A program made the position numbers and the translations under genes. Under the pieces are notes generated by a model. That model was not told the DNA's origin, made no database searches, and was given only the letters and a program-made list of their open reading frames with translations. Of a DNA stretch of 63,233 nt, positions 17,374-28,380 are shown one piece after another (within the stretch, counting starts at the first letter, position 1; each line of letters opens with the position of its first letter). Source of the DNA: Chloroflexota bacterium (lineage in GTDB: Bacteria > Chloroflexota > Chloroflexia > Chloroflexales > Roseiflexaceae); NCBI GenBank assembly GCA_013388755.1, contig JACAEQ010000009.1, positions 1-63,233 on the forward strand, read 5' to 3'.

Positions 17374-17781
17374 GTTCAGCATGGCACGGCGGCGGCACCA
17401 GCGGGGAGCGGCGATCACGGAACGCTCGGGCGCGTCGCGTGGTATCATGCTCGCCACACCTATGTAGAAAGGAGCAGTTGCGGCGAGCGTGCGTGGTGCA
17501 TTACTGCAACGCGCGATCGTGGGTGCCATGGAACCATGGCATGCCATACGAGCGTGAGTCGGCGAATGATCTGCATATCGTGGCGCGTGGCACAACCCAT
17601 CTGCCGTTCGTGCAACCGCCATTCGGGACGCCGTGCGCTGCCAATACCCCGGCCACGCCGCGCCCGGCGCTCCCGCGCCCGAAATCGATGACGCCGGGCA
17701 GCAACGGCCTGATGACTCTGACGGCGCACACCGCAACGCATGACGATGATTGATTGCCCTCCGGCAGGACAGCCGATACGG

Positions 17782-17787
17782 TATAAT
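17782..17787 (+). promoter_or_regulatory. TATAAT -10 box for glyA
   Basis: A perfect TATAAT lies 105 bases before the glyA ATG; no good -35 is found at the usual spacing. The roughly 95-base leader does not match a glycine or tetrahydrofolate riboswitch by eye. Confidence 0.4.
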
Positions 17788-17891
17788 GCAACGGTTACAG
17801 ATCGCGACACGACGTGCGCAGCAGTATCGCCGTCGCTTCCGGTTGGAAGCCAACTGCGGCACGGCCGCCCTTCGGCAAGGAGCATGGATCT

Positions 17892-19202
17892 ATGGCGGTT
17901 CTCGATACCCTCTGGCGCAACGACCCGGCCGTTGCGCGCATACTCGATGGCGAAGCGCGCCGCCAGCGCGATGGCCTGGAGTTGATTGCCAGTGAAAACT
18001 ACGCCAGCCGCGCTGTGATGGACGCGCAAGGCTCGTTGTTGACCAACAAGTATGCCGAAGGTTACCCGGGCGCACGTTACTATGGTGGCTGCGAATGGGT
18101 TGACCAGGTCGAGGAGCTTGCGCGCGAACGCGTAAAACAGTTGTTTGGTGCCGCCTACGCCAATGTGCAACCTCACTCCGGGTCGCAAGCCAATACGGCT
18201 ATCTACTTTACATTTCTGCGCCCCGGCGACAAAGTGCTCGGCATGAATCTCTCGCATGGTGGGCACCTGACCCACGGCTCGCCGGTGAACTTCTCGGGCC
18301 AGCTCTACAATTTCGTTGCCTACGGGATCGATCCGCGAACCGAGCGTATTGACTATGAACAGGTGGCGGAGATTGCACAGCGCGAGAAGCCGAAGATGAT
18401 TACCGTCGGCGCCAGCGCCTACTCACGCGCGATTGATTTTGCGATCTTTCGCCGGATCGCCGATGATGTCGGAGCGTTCCTGTTTGCCGATATTGCGCAC
18501 CCGGCCGGCCTGATTGCGAAAGGCCTGTTGCCCAGCCCGCTGCGCTACGCCCACGTGGTGACCTCAACAACCCACAAAACGTTGCGCGGCCCGCGCGGCG
18601 GCATTATCCTGATGGGCCAGGATTTTGAGAATCCATTCGGTCAGAAGGCGGCAAAGAGCGGGCGCACGCTGATGATGTCGGAGTTGCTGGACAAAATGGT
18701 GATACCTGGCGTGCAGGGCGGCCCGCTGATGCACGTGATCGCTGCCAAGGCAGTCGGCTTCGGCGAGAACCTCCAGCCAGCGTTCGAGGAGTATGCCCGA
18801 CAGATCATTCGTAACGCACAGACGCTGGCGGCGGCACTCATCGCGCGGGGGTATCATATCCTCTCCGGCGGTACCGATAATCACCTGATGCTGATCGACC
18901 TGCGCAATAAAGGCGTGAGCGGTAAGGCGGCGCAGGAGGCGCTCGATCGGGCAGCAATTACGACCAACAAGAACGCGGTGCCGAATGACGACAGATCACC
19001 GCTCATTACCAGCGGTATTCGCCTGGGCACACCGGCGCTGACGACTCGCGGTATGAAAGAAGCCGAGATGGAGCAGGTTGCAGCGCTGATCGATGAGGTG
19101 ATCACGCATATTGATGATGACCGTGTGGCGCATCGGGTCCGTGAAGAAGTGCGTGAGCTGTGCACGCGATTTCCTGTACCGGGCCTGGAGGTTGCCGACT
19201 GA
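17892..19202 (+). CDS. glyA: Serine hydroxymethyltransferase
   Basis: A 436-residue PLP enzyme that interconverts serine and glycine with tetrahydrofolate, feeding one-carbon units. It has [30 protein letters not shown], and the PLP-lysine motif [17 protein letters not shown] lineage-type insertion follows ([13 protein letters not shown]), then [22 protein letters not shown] lies nine bases before the ATG at 17892; a longer in-frame N-terminus is ignored because family members begin near [11 protein letters not shown]. It lies 88 bases before proC on the same strand. It links to the methyl-cycle genes at 22.4-28.2 kb through one-carbon supply. Confidence 0.97.
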   Translation: MAVLDTLWRNDPAVARILDGEARRQRDGLELIASENYASRAVMDAQGSLLTNKYAEGYPGARYYGGCEWVDQVEELARERVKQLFGAAYANVQPHSGSQANTAIYFTFLRPGDKVLGMNLSHGGHLTHGSPVNFSGQLYNFVAYGIDPRTERIDYEQVAEIAQREKPKMITVGASAYSRAIDFAIFRRIADDVGAFLFADIAHPAGLIAKGLLPSPLRYAHVVTSTTHKTLRGPRGGIILMGQDFENPFGQKAAKSGRTLMMSELLDKMVIPGVQGGPLMHVIAAKAVGFGENLQPAFEEYARQIIRNAQTLAAALIARGYHILSGGTDNHLMLIDLRNKGVSGKAAQEALDRAAITTNKNAVPNDDRSPLITSGIRLGTPALTTRGMKEAEMEQVAALIDEVITHIDDDRVAHRVREEVRELCTRFPVPGLEVAD

Positions 19203-19290
19203 AGCCAGGTGGTGCAGATTGCCGGGAGACAGGGTCGAAGGTTCGCGCCTCTGTCTGTTCAGCCGGTAACCAGCAATTACGGAACGAGAC

Positions 19291-20109
19291 ATGCTACGAG
19301 ACCTACGAATCGCAGTGATCGGCGCTGGCATTATGGGCGAGGCGATGATTGGCGGCCTGCTCAAACAAGAATTGCTGCCGTCCGATCAGATTGTCGCAAC
19401 CGAGCCCAGGGCGGAACGCCGCGAAGAGATTGAGCGACGTTACGGCGTGCGCGTGACCGACGACAATGTTGAAGCCGCTCACTGGGCCCAGGTGGCGATC
19501 TTCGCGGTCAAACCGCAAACGGTGCCGAAACTTATGCCGGAATTGCGCGGCGCGCTGCGCGACGGCGAACTGGTGATTTCAATCGCTGCCGGCGTCCCGA
19601 TCCGTACCTATGTCGAAGGGCTCGCTCATCCTGCCGTGGTGCGCGCCATGCCGAACACACCGGCGCAGATCGGCGAAGGTATGACGGTCTGGACGGCATC
19701 ACACGACGTGACCGAACTCCAGCGTGGCTGGGCCCGCACGATCCTCGGCTCATTCGGTCGCCAGTTGTTTGTGGATGACGAAACCTATCTTGATATGGCA
19801 ACAGCGATCAACGGCACCGGCCCGGCCTATGTGTTCATGGTGCTGGAGGCGATGATTGACGCAGGCGTTCACCTGGGGTTGCCGCGGTATATGGCGGAGG
19901 AACTCGTTCTACAGACGATGCTCGGGTCGGTGCGCTATGCGATGCAGAGTGGGCGCCACCCGGCAGAACTGCGCAATGGCGTGACATCGCCCGGCGGTAC
20001 AACGGCAGCCGCTCTCTATGAACTTGAGCGTGGCGGGTTGCGCACCGTCCTGTCCGATGCCATCTGGTCAGCGTACCGGCGTTCGGCGGAACTGGGCAAG
20101 ACCAGGTGA
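19291..20109 (+). CDS. proC: Pyrroline-5-carboxylate reductase
   Basis: A 272-residue enzyme for the last step of proline synthesis (NAD(P)H reduction of P5C). The Rossmann motif is IAVIGAGIMGEAMIGGLL. The conserved VKPQTV, VRAMPNTPAQIGEGMT and the C-terminal NGTGPAYVF with GVTSPGGTTAAALY are all present. Length is normal. It probably shares a transcript with glyA (88-base gap). It converges on the glycosyltransferase at 20154. Confidence 0.96.
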   Translation: MLRDLRIAVIGAGIMGEAMIGGLLKQELLPSDQIVATEPRAERREEIERRYGVRVTDDNVEAAHWAQVAIFAVKPQTVPKLMPELRGALRDGELVISIAAGVPIRTYVEGLAHPAVVRAMPNTPAQIGEGMTVWTASHDVTELQRGWARTILGSFGRQLFVDDETYLDMATAINGTGPAYVFMVLEAMIDAGVHLGLPRYMAEELVLQTMLGSVRYAMQSGRHPAELRNGVTSPGGTTAAALYELERGGLRTVLSDAIWSAYRRSAELGKTR

Positions 20110-20153
20110 CACGCTCACGCCGGTTCCTCTGCCGCCGCGTGCATGACTACACA

Positions 20154-21941
20154 TCAGCGCTTGCGGCGGCGGGGCGGTGGGGTCGGCGGCGCATCGTCTT
20201 TTGCCGCGGCAGCACCACCCTGCCGGCGCGGGCGTTTCGGTCGGGGCGGCGGGGCGGCCTCCGGCTCTACCGGCGCTGAGCCGCCGGCGTCGGCAGACGG
20301 CGCTGTGATCGTGGCAGCCGGAAGAGTCGCTACGTCTGCCGCGAGCAGTGAGGGATCGCCGGCTGCAACTGTCTCTTCAATCAGCGTCTCCGCCTGTGAC
20401 GGCGTAGCCTCAGCGCCGCCTGTGCCGTCAGACCCATGAGCAGGAACGGGCTGTAGCGCTGCCACTGTGTCGGGCACGTCGCCGCTCGTGGGCGCGGCAG
20501 GCACAGGTTCGCCAGGCGTCGGCTGTGGCTCGGTAACAGCCATGGGCCCGTGCGATTCGTCCTGCAGCAATTCACTCGCTGGAGTGCCGTTGAGCAACAC
20601 CGGCGCTGCCACACCGGCGGGAACCGCCAGCAATTCAACATGGCCGCACCGGTGACACACCCAGGCGCGGGGCGCGATATGCCGGCGCGTGGATCCGCCA
20701 ACGGCTATCGTCCCTTCAGCAGGGGTCGCGACGAGCGCTGCGCCGCACTGGCTGCAGATAGTGAGCCGGTCAGCCGGAATCGGTGATGCCGTGACCGTCG
20801 TTTCGGCGGCTGCAGGGTGCACCGGCGCACCTTCGACCACGCGACGATACACTGCCAGCGTCGCCCGCGCCGCCTGATGCCACGAAAAGCGAGCAGCGCG
20901 CGCGATGGCGCTCCGCCCCAACTCCTCACATCGCTGCTGATCATCCCACAACGACTCTATCGTGTCAGCCCACGCGGCCGGATCGAGCGGCGGGACATAG
21001 ATCGCAGCATCGCCACCGATCTCGGGCAGGCTGGAACTGGCCGACGCGATACAGGCAGCACCGCAGGCCATCGCTTCCAGCAACGGCAGGCCGAAGCCCT
21101 CGTAGAGCGACGGGTTGACATAGAAACGGCATGCGTTGTAGAGCCAGCGTAGATCGTACTGACCGACACGACCGGCGAACAGCACATGGTCGGCGAGGCG
21201 CAGATCGCGCACGGCGGTAAAAATGTCACCATCACGCCAGCCGCGCGCCCCGGCGATTACCAGGCGATACGGACGGTCAGGCCGGCGGTCGATGCAGATT
21301 CGCAGCGCGTGAAGCAGCGTCGGCAGATTCTTGCGTGGCTCAAGGGTACTGACGAACAGCATAAACGTTCCGGCAACCAGCGGTGTGGCGGCGAGCACCC
21401 GTACTTCGCCCGGCCGCTGGGTGATCGGCGCATAGAGCGGCGCCGCAGCCTCATAGATCACATCGATCTGCTCGATTGGCAGATCGAGAAACTGGGCGAT
21501 ATCCTGGCGCGTGGTTTCAGAAACAGCAATCACAGCGTCGGCGTGGGTGGCGCTTGCCCCGACGCGCCGGTAGTAGGCCGCGGCCTGGTCATCAAGAATC
21601 TCAGGGTAGCGCAGAAATGTGAGATCATGGATGGTGACGACCGCCGGGCATGGCCGATAGCGCGGCGCAATAAAATCAGGACAATGAAGGATGCTCGGGC
21701 GAACCGGCAGCAACTCCAGCGGCAGCAACCAGGATTCAAAGCGGTGGTGCGGCGGAGTGAGCAGCGGATGCCGCCGGACATTCGGCGCCACGACCAGCGG
21801 ACGAAACTGCTCGTGGTGCTGCAGGCTGACAATCTGGTCATCCGCGGCACATGCAGCCAGCGCTACCATGAGCTGGCGCGTATACTGTGGGATGCCGCCA
21901 GTACGGTATGCGTTCAAGCGGGCGTCGATCGCAATACGCAT
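20154..21941 (-). CDS. GT4-family glycosyltransferase with zinc-ribbon and low-complexity tail
   Basis: A 595-residue protein. Residues 1-370 form a complete GT-B glycosyltransferase of family 4 (start MRIAIDARLNAYRTGGI, then FVSTLEPRKNL, and the donor-site NPSLYEGFGLPLLEAMACG at about 276-294). Unusually, it continues with a four-Cys zinc ribbon (CSQC at 396-399 and CHRC at 429-432) and a Pro/Ala/Thr-rich tail to 595 ending in basic residues (PPPRRRKR). GT4 enzymes transfer sugars from nucleotide donors at the inner membrane face. The extension may tether or dock the enzyme. No gene partner is adjacent, and the start has only a weak ribosome site. Confidence 0.85.
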   Translation of the reverse strand: MRIAIDARLNAYRTGGIPQYTRQLMVALAACAADDQIVSLQHHEQFRPLVVAPNVRRHPLLTPPHHRFESWLLPLELLPVRPSILHCPDFIAPRYRPCPAVVTIHDLTFLRYPEILDDQAAAYYRRVGASATHADAVIAVSETTRQDIAQFLDLPIEQIDVIYEAAAPLYAPITQRPGEVRVLAATPLVAGTFMLFVSTLEPRKNLPTLLHALRICIDRRPDRPYRLVIAGARGWRDGDIFTAVRDLRLADHVLFAGRVGQYDLRWLYNACRFYVNPSLYEGFGLPLLEAMACGAACIASASSSLPEIGGDAAIYVPPLDPAAWADTIESLWDDQQRCEELGRSAIARAARFSWHQAARATLAVYRRVVEGAPVHPAAAETTVTASPIPADRLTICSQCGAALVATPAEGTIAVGGSTRRHIAPRAWVCHRCGHVELLAVPAGVAAPVLLNGTPASELLQDESHGPMAVTEPQPTPGEPVPAAPTSGDVPDTVAALQPVPAHGSDGTGGAEATPSQAETLIEETVAAGDPSLLAADVATLPAATITAPSADAGGSAPVEPEAAPPPRPKRPRRQGGAAAAKDDAPPTPPPRRRKR

Positions 21942-22430
21942 GACGCTGCTGATATCCCCTACAGAGAGATCGACACGATCTCTCGCGTATTCACATTGCA
22001 GCGATCAGACTACGGTACAAATCGCCGCTGCCGGGCATCGTGGCGCTTGATCAAAATACGAGGCGCGGGATGGAACGTCGTTGTTGATTATATCACAATG
22101 GTTTGACGCCGGTATGCCGGGCAGGTGACAGTTTGAGAATCCGGGTGTGACGGAACGTGCGCAACAGAGCTGCCAGGAAGCCTGTGCCTGGTATGTGCAC
22201 GCAGGACGGTGCGTCGTACCCTTGAGCGTCGTACGTGCCGCTCCGAAAAACAATGCCTCGTGTCATTGCGCGGAGTGCGAGCGACAGCGTGCAGTGAGCG
22301 ACGCGTGGCTGACGCAATCTACGCTCGCGCCGCTCAGTGGACAGTTCCTGAGTGTTTTGCCCGTTTGCACACGTGTTGTATGCATGCTATACTCGTCACT
22401 TGTGATTGAATTGCTTCACGCTTTTTAACC
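21942..22430. other. Intergenic region before mtnA with a REP relic
   Basis: No gene is recognised. A diverged REP unit lies at about 22258-22325 (TGTCATTGCGCGGAGTGCGA followed by a GTGGCTGACGCAATCT arm), similar to the internal units of the MITE-like elements but without recognisable ends. The mtnA promoter lies at the right end. Confidence 0.5.
22365..22393 (+). promoter_or_regulatory. Promoter of the methyl-cycle operon
   Basis: TTGCAC (22365-22370), a 17-base spacer and TATACT (22388-22393). The predicted start is near 22400, giving a leader of only about 30 bases, which leaves no room for a SAM or SAH riboswitch. Confidence 0.65.
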
Positions 22431-23492
22431 ATGAGTGACGCATTCCGTACGGTCTGGTGGGAAGCGAATGCACTCTGCCTGATCGACCAGCGGATGTTAC
22501 CTGCAGATGAGATCGTGGTGCGTTGCACGTCAGTTGCCGATGTTGCAACTGCGATCCGTACCATGCAGGTGCGCGGCGCGCCGGCGATTGGCTGCGCCGC
22601 AGCCTACGCCATGGCACTGGAGGCCAGGAATGGCGCGGCCGATGAAGCGCCAGCCGGCGCGGCGCACCGGCTCATTGAGCGTCTGACGTCGGCCAAGGAA
22701 CTACTCGACGCACAACGTCCGACGGCCGTCAATCTCAGCTGGGCGACGGCGCGCGTCCTGAATCGTGTGCGCCGCCTGAATGACCCGACGCCAGCGGATA
22801 TCGCGCGCTACACACTCGACGAGGCGCATGCCATCCTGGAAGAGGACCTGGCAATGTGCCACGCGATTGGTCGCCATGGCGTCGCGCTCATCCCGGCGCG
22901 GGGCCATGTGCTGACCCACTGCAATGCAGGCGGGCTCGCAACTGCCGGCTACGGCACGGCGCTGGCGCCCATCCGCACGGCACATGAACAGGGCCGTCCG
23001 GTCCATGTGTATGTTGATGAGACGCGCCCGTTCCTGCAAGGTGCGCGGCTTACAGCATGGGAGCTTCAGCGTGAAGGCATTCCGCTGACGTTGATTACCG
23101 ATAGTATGGCAGGCTATTTCATGCGGCGGGGCGAGATCGATTGCGTGATGGTCGGCGCCGACCGGATCGTCGCCAACGGTGACGTCGCCAACAAGATCGG
23201 CACCTATAGCCTGGCAGTGCTCGCACACGCGCATGGCATCCCGTTCTACATCGCCGCGCCTTCGTCAACAATTGACGGTTCATTGCCGCATGGTGACTCG
23301 ATCCCGATCGAATACCGCGATCCCGCCGAGGTGACGATGCTTGCCGGCCGGCGAATTGCGCCTGAAGGTGTGGTTGCGGCGCATCCCGCCTTTGATGTCA
23401 CACCGTCAGAGCTTGTGACGGCCATCATCACCGAGCGCGGCGTCATCTACCCTCCATACGCGGATCAGTTACGGCGCATGACGCCGGGATAG
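22431..23492 (+). CDS. mtnA: S-methyl-5-thioribose-1-phosphate isomerase
   Basis: A 353-residue enzyme of the methionine salvage pathway, converting methylthioribose-1-phosphate to the ribulose form; it belongs to the eIF2B-related fold. Characteristic stretches are TMQVRGAPAIGCAAAYAMAL, LTHCNAGGLATAGYGTALAP, VYVDETRPFLQGARLTAWEL and MVGADRIVANGDVANKIGTY, carrying the catalytic Cys and Asp. No Shine-Dalgarno sequence is seen in the short leader. First gene of the SAM-cycle operon; the next gene follows after 83 bases. Confidence 0.95.
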   Translation: MSDAFRTVWWEANALCLIDQRMLPADEIVVRCTSVADVATAIRTMQVRGAPAIGCAAAYAMALEARNGAADEAPAGAAHRLIERLTSAKELLDAQRPTAVNLSWATARVLNRVRRLNDPTPADIARYTLDEAHAILEEDLAMCHAIGRHGVALIPARGHVLTHCNAGGLATAGYGTALAPIRTAHEQGRPVHVYVDETRPFLQGARLTAWELQREGIPLTLITDSMAGYFMRRGEIDCVMVGADRIVANGDVANKIGTYSLAVLAHAHGIPFYIAAPSSTIDGSLPHGDSIPIEYRDPAEVTMLAGRRIAPEGVVAAHPAFDVTPSELVTAIITERGVIYPPYADQLRRMTPG

Positions 23493-23575
23493 CGATGGAA
23501 GGAGTAATGGCCGGGCCATGCATCTGGTCGGCGCCGGGTCGTCCTGCCAGTCGTGGTTGATCACCGATTACGCGT

Positions 23576-24616
23576 ATGCCGCTACCCTTTCCGCCCGCCT
23601 GCTTGCCGTTGCTGCTCGGCGCACTGCCCCACCGTAGCGCGGCGCAGGCGCTGGATGTCTCACGGCGTTACGCGGGCGCGCTGCTGGCGTGGCCACAGTT
23701 GCCGCAGCGCAGCTTCCGTGAGCAGCACCTGGTACAGAGTGTGATCGGCTTTCCAGGGCTGGTGGTGGATGCCACAGCATCGCGTGTCTACGTCGATCGG
23801 AATGAGGCTGAGCAGCGGATTGATGAGCTGTCGCTGGCATATCTCGAGCATGCGATCAATTATGCGGCATTGAGCGCTGATGACGCGGCTGGCCTGGCCG
23901 AGTTGATGCGTGTCGGCGGTGGGCGGCAACTGCTGGCAGTCAAGGGGCAGATTCTTGGCCCGATCAGTGCAGCGATCCAGTTGACCGACCAGCGCGAGCA
24001 TCCATTGATCTATGACGATATGCTCTTCGATGCCCTCACACAGATCCTGCGCCTCCGTGTGGCCTGGCAAGAGTTGCGCCTCAGCGAAGTGGCGCCGACG
24101 ACGATAATCTGTGTTGATGAACCATTGCTGGAGGCGACGTCGTTGCCGTTCTTCCCGCACGATCCGGATCGCGTGTACGATCAGATCGACGAGGTGCTGG
24201 CGGGGATTAGCGGGTGCCGGGCCGTCTATACCTGTGGCGCCGTCGATCTCGATCGCCTGATGCAGACTTCGGTCGAGTTGTTGATTGCAGATATGGCCGC
24301 GTACCGGCAGAGCTTCGCGTCCAGCGGCGAGGCGCTGGCGAATTTCCTCGATCGCGGCGGGATGATCGGGATCGGTGTCGTGCCGGCGGTTGAAGAACAC
24401 CTGGAACATGCCACGGTTGACATGGTGTACGGTGAGCTTGCAGCCTTCCTGACCCATCTTGAGGTGCTGGGTGTGCCGCGTGACCGGCTCGTCCAGCAAG
24501 CACTGATTACGCCGTCCGGTTCGCTGGGGCGTCTCCGCGTTTCCAGCGCCGAACGCGCGCTACAACTCGTCGCTGATGTCTCCCGGCGAGTACGTGAAGA
24601 ATATGCGCTGACCTGA
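23576..24616 (+). CDS. MetE-like (cobalamin-independent methionine synthase fold) protein with altered zinc ligands
   Basis: A 346-residue protein with the UROD/MetE C-terminal-like barrel: PLLLGALPHRSAAQALDV at the start, LAVKGQILGPIS, ICVDEPLL, and a late GGMIGIGVVPAVEE. In active family members a His-x-Cys and a second Cys (in a TPSCG-type loop) bind zinc. Here the first site reads VYTCGAVD (Tyr for His) and the second TPSGSLG (no Cys). Loss of zinc-activated methyl transfer, or a different chemistry, is therefore possible. It sits between mtnA and the PfkB kinase, 10 bases before the latter, within the methyl-cycle operon. A stop 15 bases upstream of ATG 23576 fixes the start. Confidence 0.75.
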   Translation: MPLPFPPACLPLLLGALPHRSAAQALDVSRRYAGALLAWPQLPQRSFREQHLVQSVIGFPGLVVDATASRVYVDRNEAEQRIDELSLAYLEHAINYAALSADDAAGLAELMRVGGGRQLLAVKGQILGPISAAIQLTDQREHPLIYDDMLFDALTQILRLRVAWQELRLSEVAPTTIICVDEPLLEATSLPFFPHDPDRVYDQIDEVLAGISGCRAVYTCGAVDLDRLMQTSVELLIADMAAYRQSFASSGEALANFLDRGGMIGIGVVPAVEEHLEHATVDMVYGELAAFLTHLEVLGVPRDRLVQQALITPSGSLGRLRVSSAERALQLVADVSRRVREEYALT

Positions 24617-24626
24617 CAGGTGCCCT

Positions 24627-26955
<2,329 letters not shown>

Positions 26956-26967
26956 ACGAGAAAGCCT

Positions 26968-28185
26968 ATGTCAACTTCCTTTATGCAATCACCCCGGCTC
27001 TTCTTTACTTCAGAGTCGGTGACGGAAGGGCACCCGGATAAGCTATGCGACCAGGTGTCCGATGCGGTTCTTGATGCATTTCTCTCCCACGACCCGCGCG
27101 CGCGTGTCGCCTGTGAAACGGCAACCACCACCGGCCTGATCGTTGTGATCGGCGAGGTGACGTATGCCCAGGGGTACATTCCGATTGAAGAGATCGTTCG
27201 CACGACGGTGAAGGAGATCGGGTACACCGACGCATCCTACGGTTTTGATGCCGATACGTGCGGCGTCATGGTCGCGATCCATGGACAATCGCCCGATATT
27301 GCGCAGGGGGTTGACAGGGCGCTCGAAGTCCGTAGTGACGGGCATGTCACCGATGAAGAGGTCGCAACCATCGGCGCGGGCGATCAAGGCATGATGTTCG
27401 GCTTCGCCTGTAACGAGACGCCGGAGTTGATGCCGTTGCCTATTGCACTGGCACACCGCATTGGCCGCCGCCTGTCGCGGTTGCGCAAAGATGGTGTGCT
27501 CCCGTTCCTGCGCCCCGACGGCAAGAGTCAGGTGACGATCGAATATTCCTATGGGCGACCGGTGCGTGTTGATACGGTGCTGGTCAGCAACCAGCATGCG
27601 CCTGATGTGACGCAGGAGCAGATCCACCACGACATCATTCATCAGGTGGTGCACGCGGTGGTGCCGCACGAGTTGCTCGATGAGCGGACCAGGTATTACG
27701 TCAACCCGACCGGGCGTTTTGTCGTGGGCGGGCCCATGGGGGATAGCGGCCTTACCGGGCGCAAGATCATCGTTGATACGTACGGCGGTATGGCGCGCCA
27801 TGGCGGCGGCGCATTCTCAGGGAAGGACCCGACGAAGGTCGATCGCTCGGCGGCGTATGCCTGTCGCTGGGTGGCCAAGAATGTGGTCGCCGCCGGGCTG
27901 GCCGATCGCTTTGAGGTGCAGGTGGCCTATGCCATCGGTGTCGCCCATCCGCTCTCGATCAGTATCGAGTGCTTCGGCACCAACAAGGTCGCTGAAGAGA
28001 CGATCCTCAGACTGATTGACGAACATTTCGATATGCGCCCGGGCGCTATTATTCGCGATCTGCGTCTGCGCCGGCCCATCTATCGCCCCACGGCGGCGTA
28101 CGGTCATTTCGGGCGCGAAGATATTGACGCGCCCTGGGAGAAGACCGATCGCGCCGAGTCGTTGCGGCGCGCGGCAGGGCTGTAA
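26968..28185 (+). CDS. metK: S-adenosylmethionine synthetase
   Basis: A 405-residue enzyme making SAM from methionine and ATP. Motifs: [20 protein letters not shown] (ATP/Mg), [16 protein letters not shown] (signature), [30 protein letters not shown] and [16 protein letters not shown] (P-loop-like). All are intact and length is typical. It ends the methyl-cycle operon, 12 bases after ahcY, and is followed by a strong hairpin at 28244-28285. Confidence 0.98.
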   Translation: MSTSFMQSPRLFFTSESVTEGHPDKLCDQVSDAVLDAFLSHDPRARVACETATTTGLIVVIGEVTYAQGYIPIEEIVRTTVKEIGYTDASYGFDADTCGVMVAIHGQSPDIAQGVDRALEVRSDGHVTDEEVATIGAGDQGMMFGFACNETPELMPLPIALAHRIGRRLSRLRKDGVLPFLRPDGKSQVTIEYSYGRPVRVDTVLVSNQHAPDVTQEQIHHDIIHQVVHAVVPHELLDERTRYYVNPTGRFVVGGPMGDSGLTGRKIIVDTYGGMARHGGGAFSGKDPTKVDRSAAYACRWVAKNVVAAGLADRFEVQVAYAIGVAHPLSISIECFGTNKVAEETILRLIDEHFDMRPGAIIRDLRLRRPIYRPTAAYGHFGREDIDAPWEKTDRAESLRRAAGL

Positions 28186-28243
28186 CGCGCCCCCTGGTCC
28201 TCCACGATGGGACCCTTCCCCACGGGCGGTTTGCGGGCGGACA

Positions 28244-28290
28244 GGGCGGTGGGTGCGGCGGCTATGCTACCGCGCCCGACCGCCCCTTCT
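28244..28290 (+). terminator. Hairpin terminator after metK
   Basis: GGGCGGTGGGTGCGG (28244-28258) pairs with CCGCGCCCGACCGCCC (28270-28285), about 15 pairs with one bulged G and one G-U, followed by CTTCTGTTGT. It lies between the convergent metK and tilS-hpt genes and could serve both. Confidence 0.5.
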
Positions 28291-28380
28291 GTTGTCATCG
28301 TATCGCACAGCGCTTGCCTGAACGATACCCAGGCGGCCCTTCAGGAAGTTAGCCGCACCCGGCGAAACATGCGGGATGGT

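Larger units (their letters stand above)
17282..17891. other. Intergenic region before glyA with a possible small reading frame
   Basis: It contains the terminator-like hairpin above and a perfect inverted repeat TGCCATGG-AA-CCATGGCA (17524-17541). A plus-strand frame that could start at GTG 17496 and ends at the TGA at 17751-17753 (about 85 residues) has GC-ending codons and AAAGGAG at 17468-17474, but resembles no family, so I leave it uncalled. Confidence 0.4.

Noticed and set aside
17439-17753. Possible small gene upstream of glyA
   Set aside because: Codon use is plausible, but the ribosome site is badly spaced from usable starts and the product matches nothing recognised.
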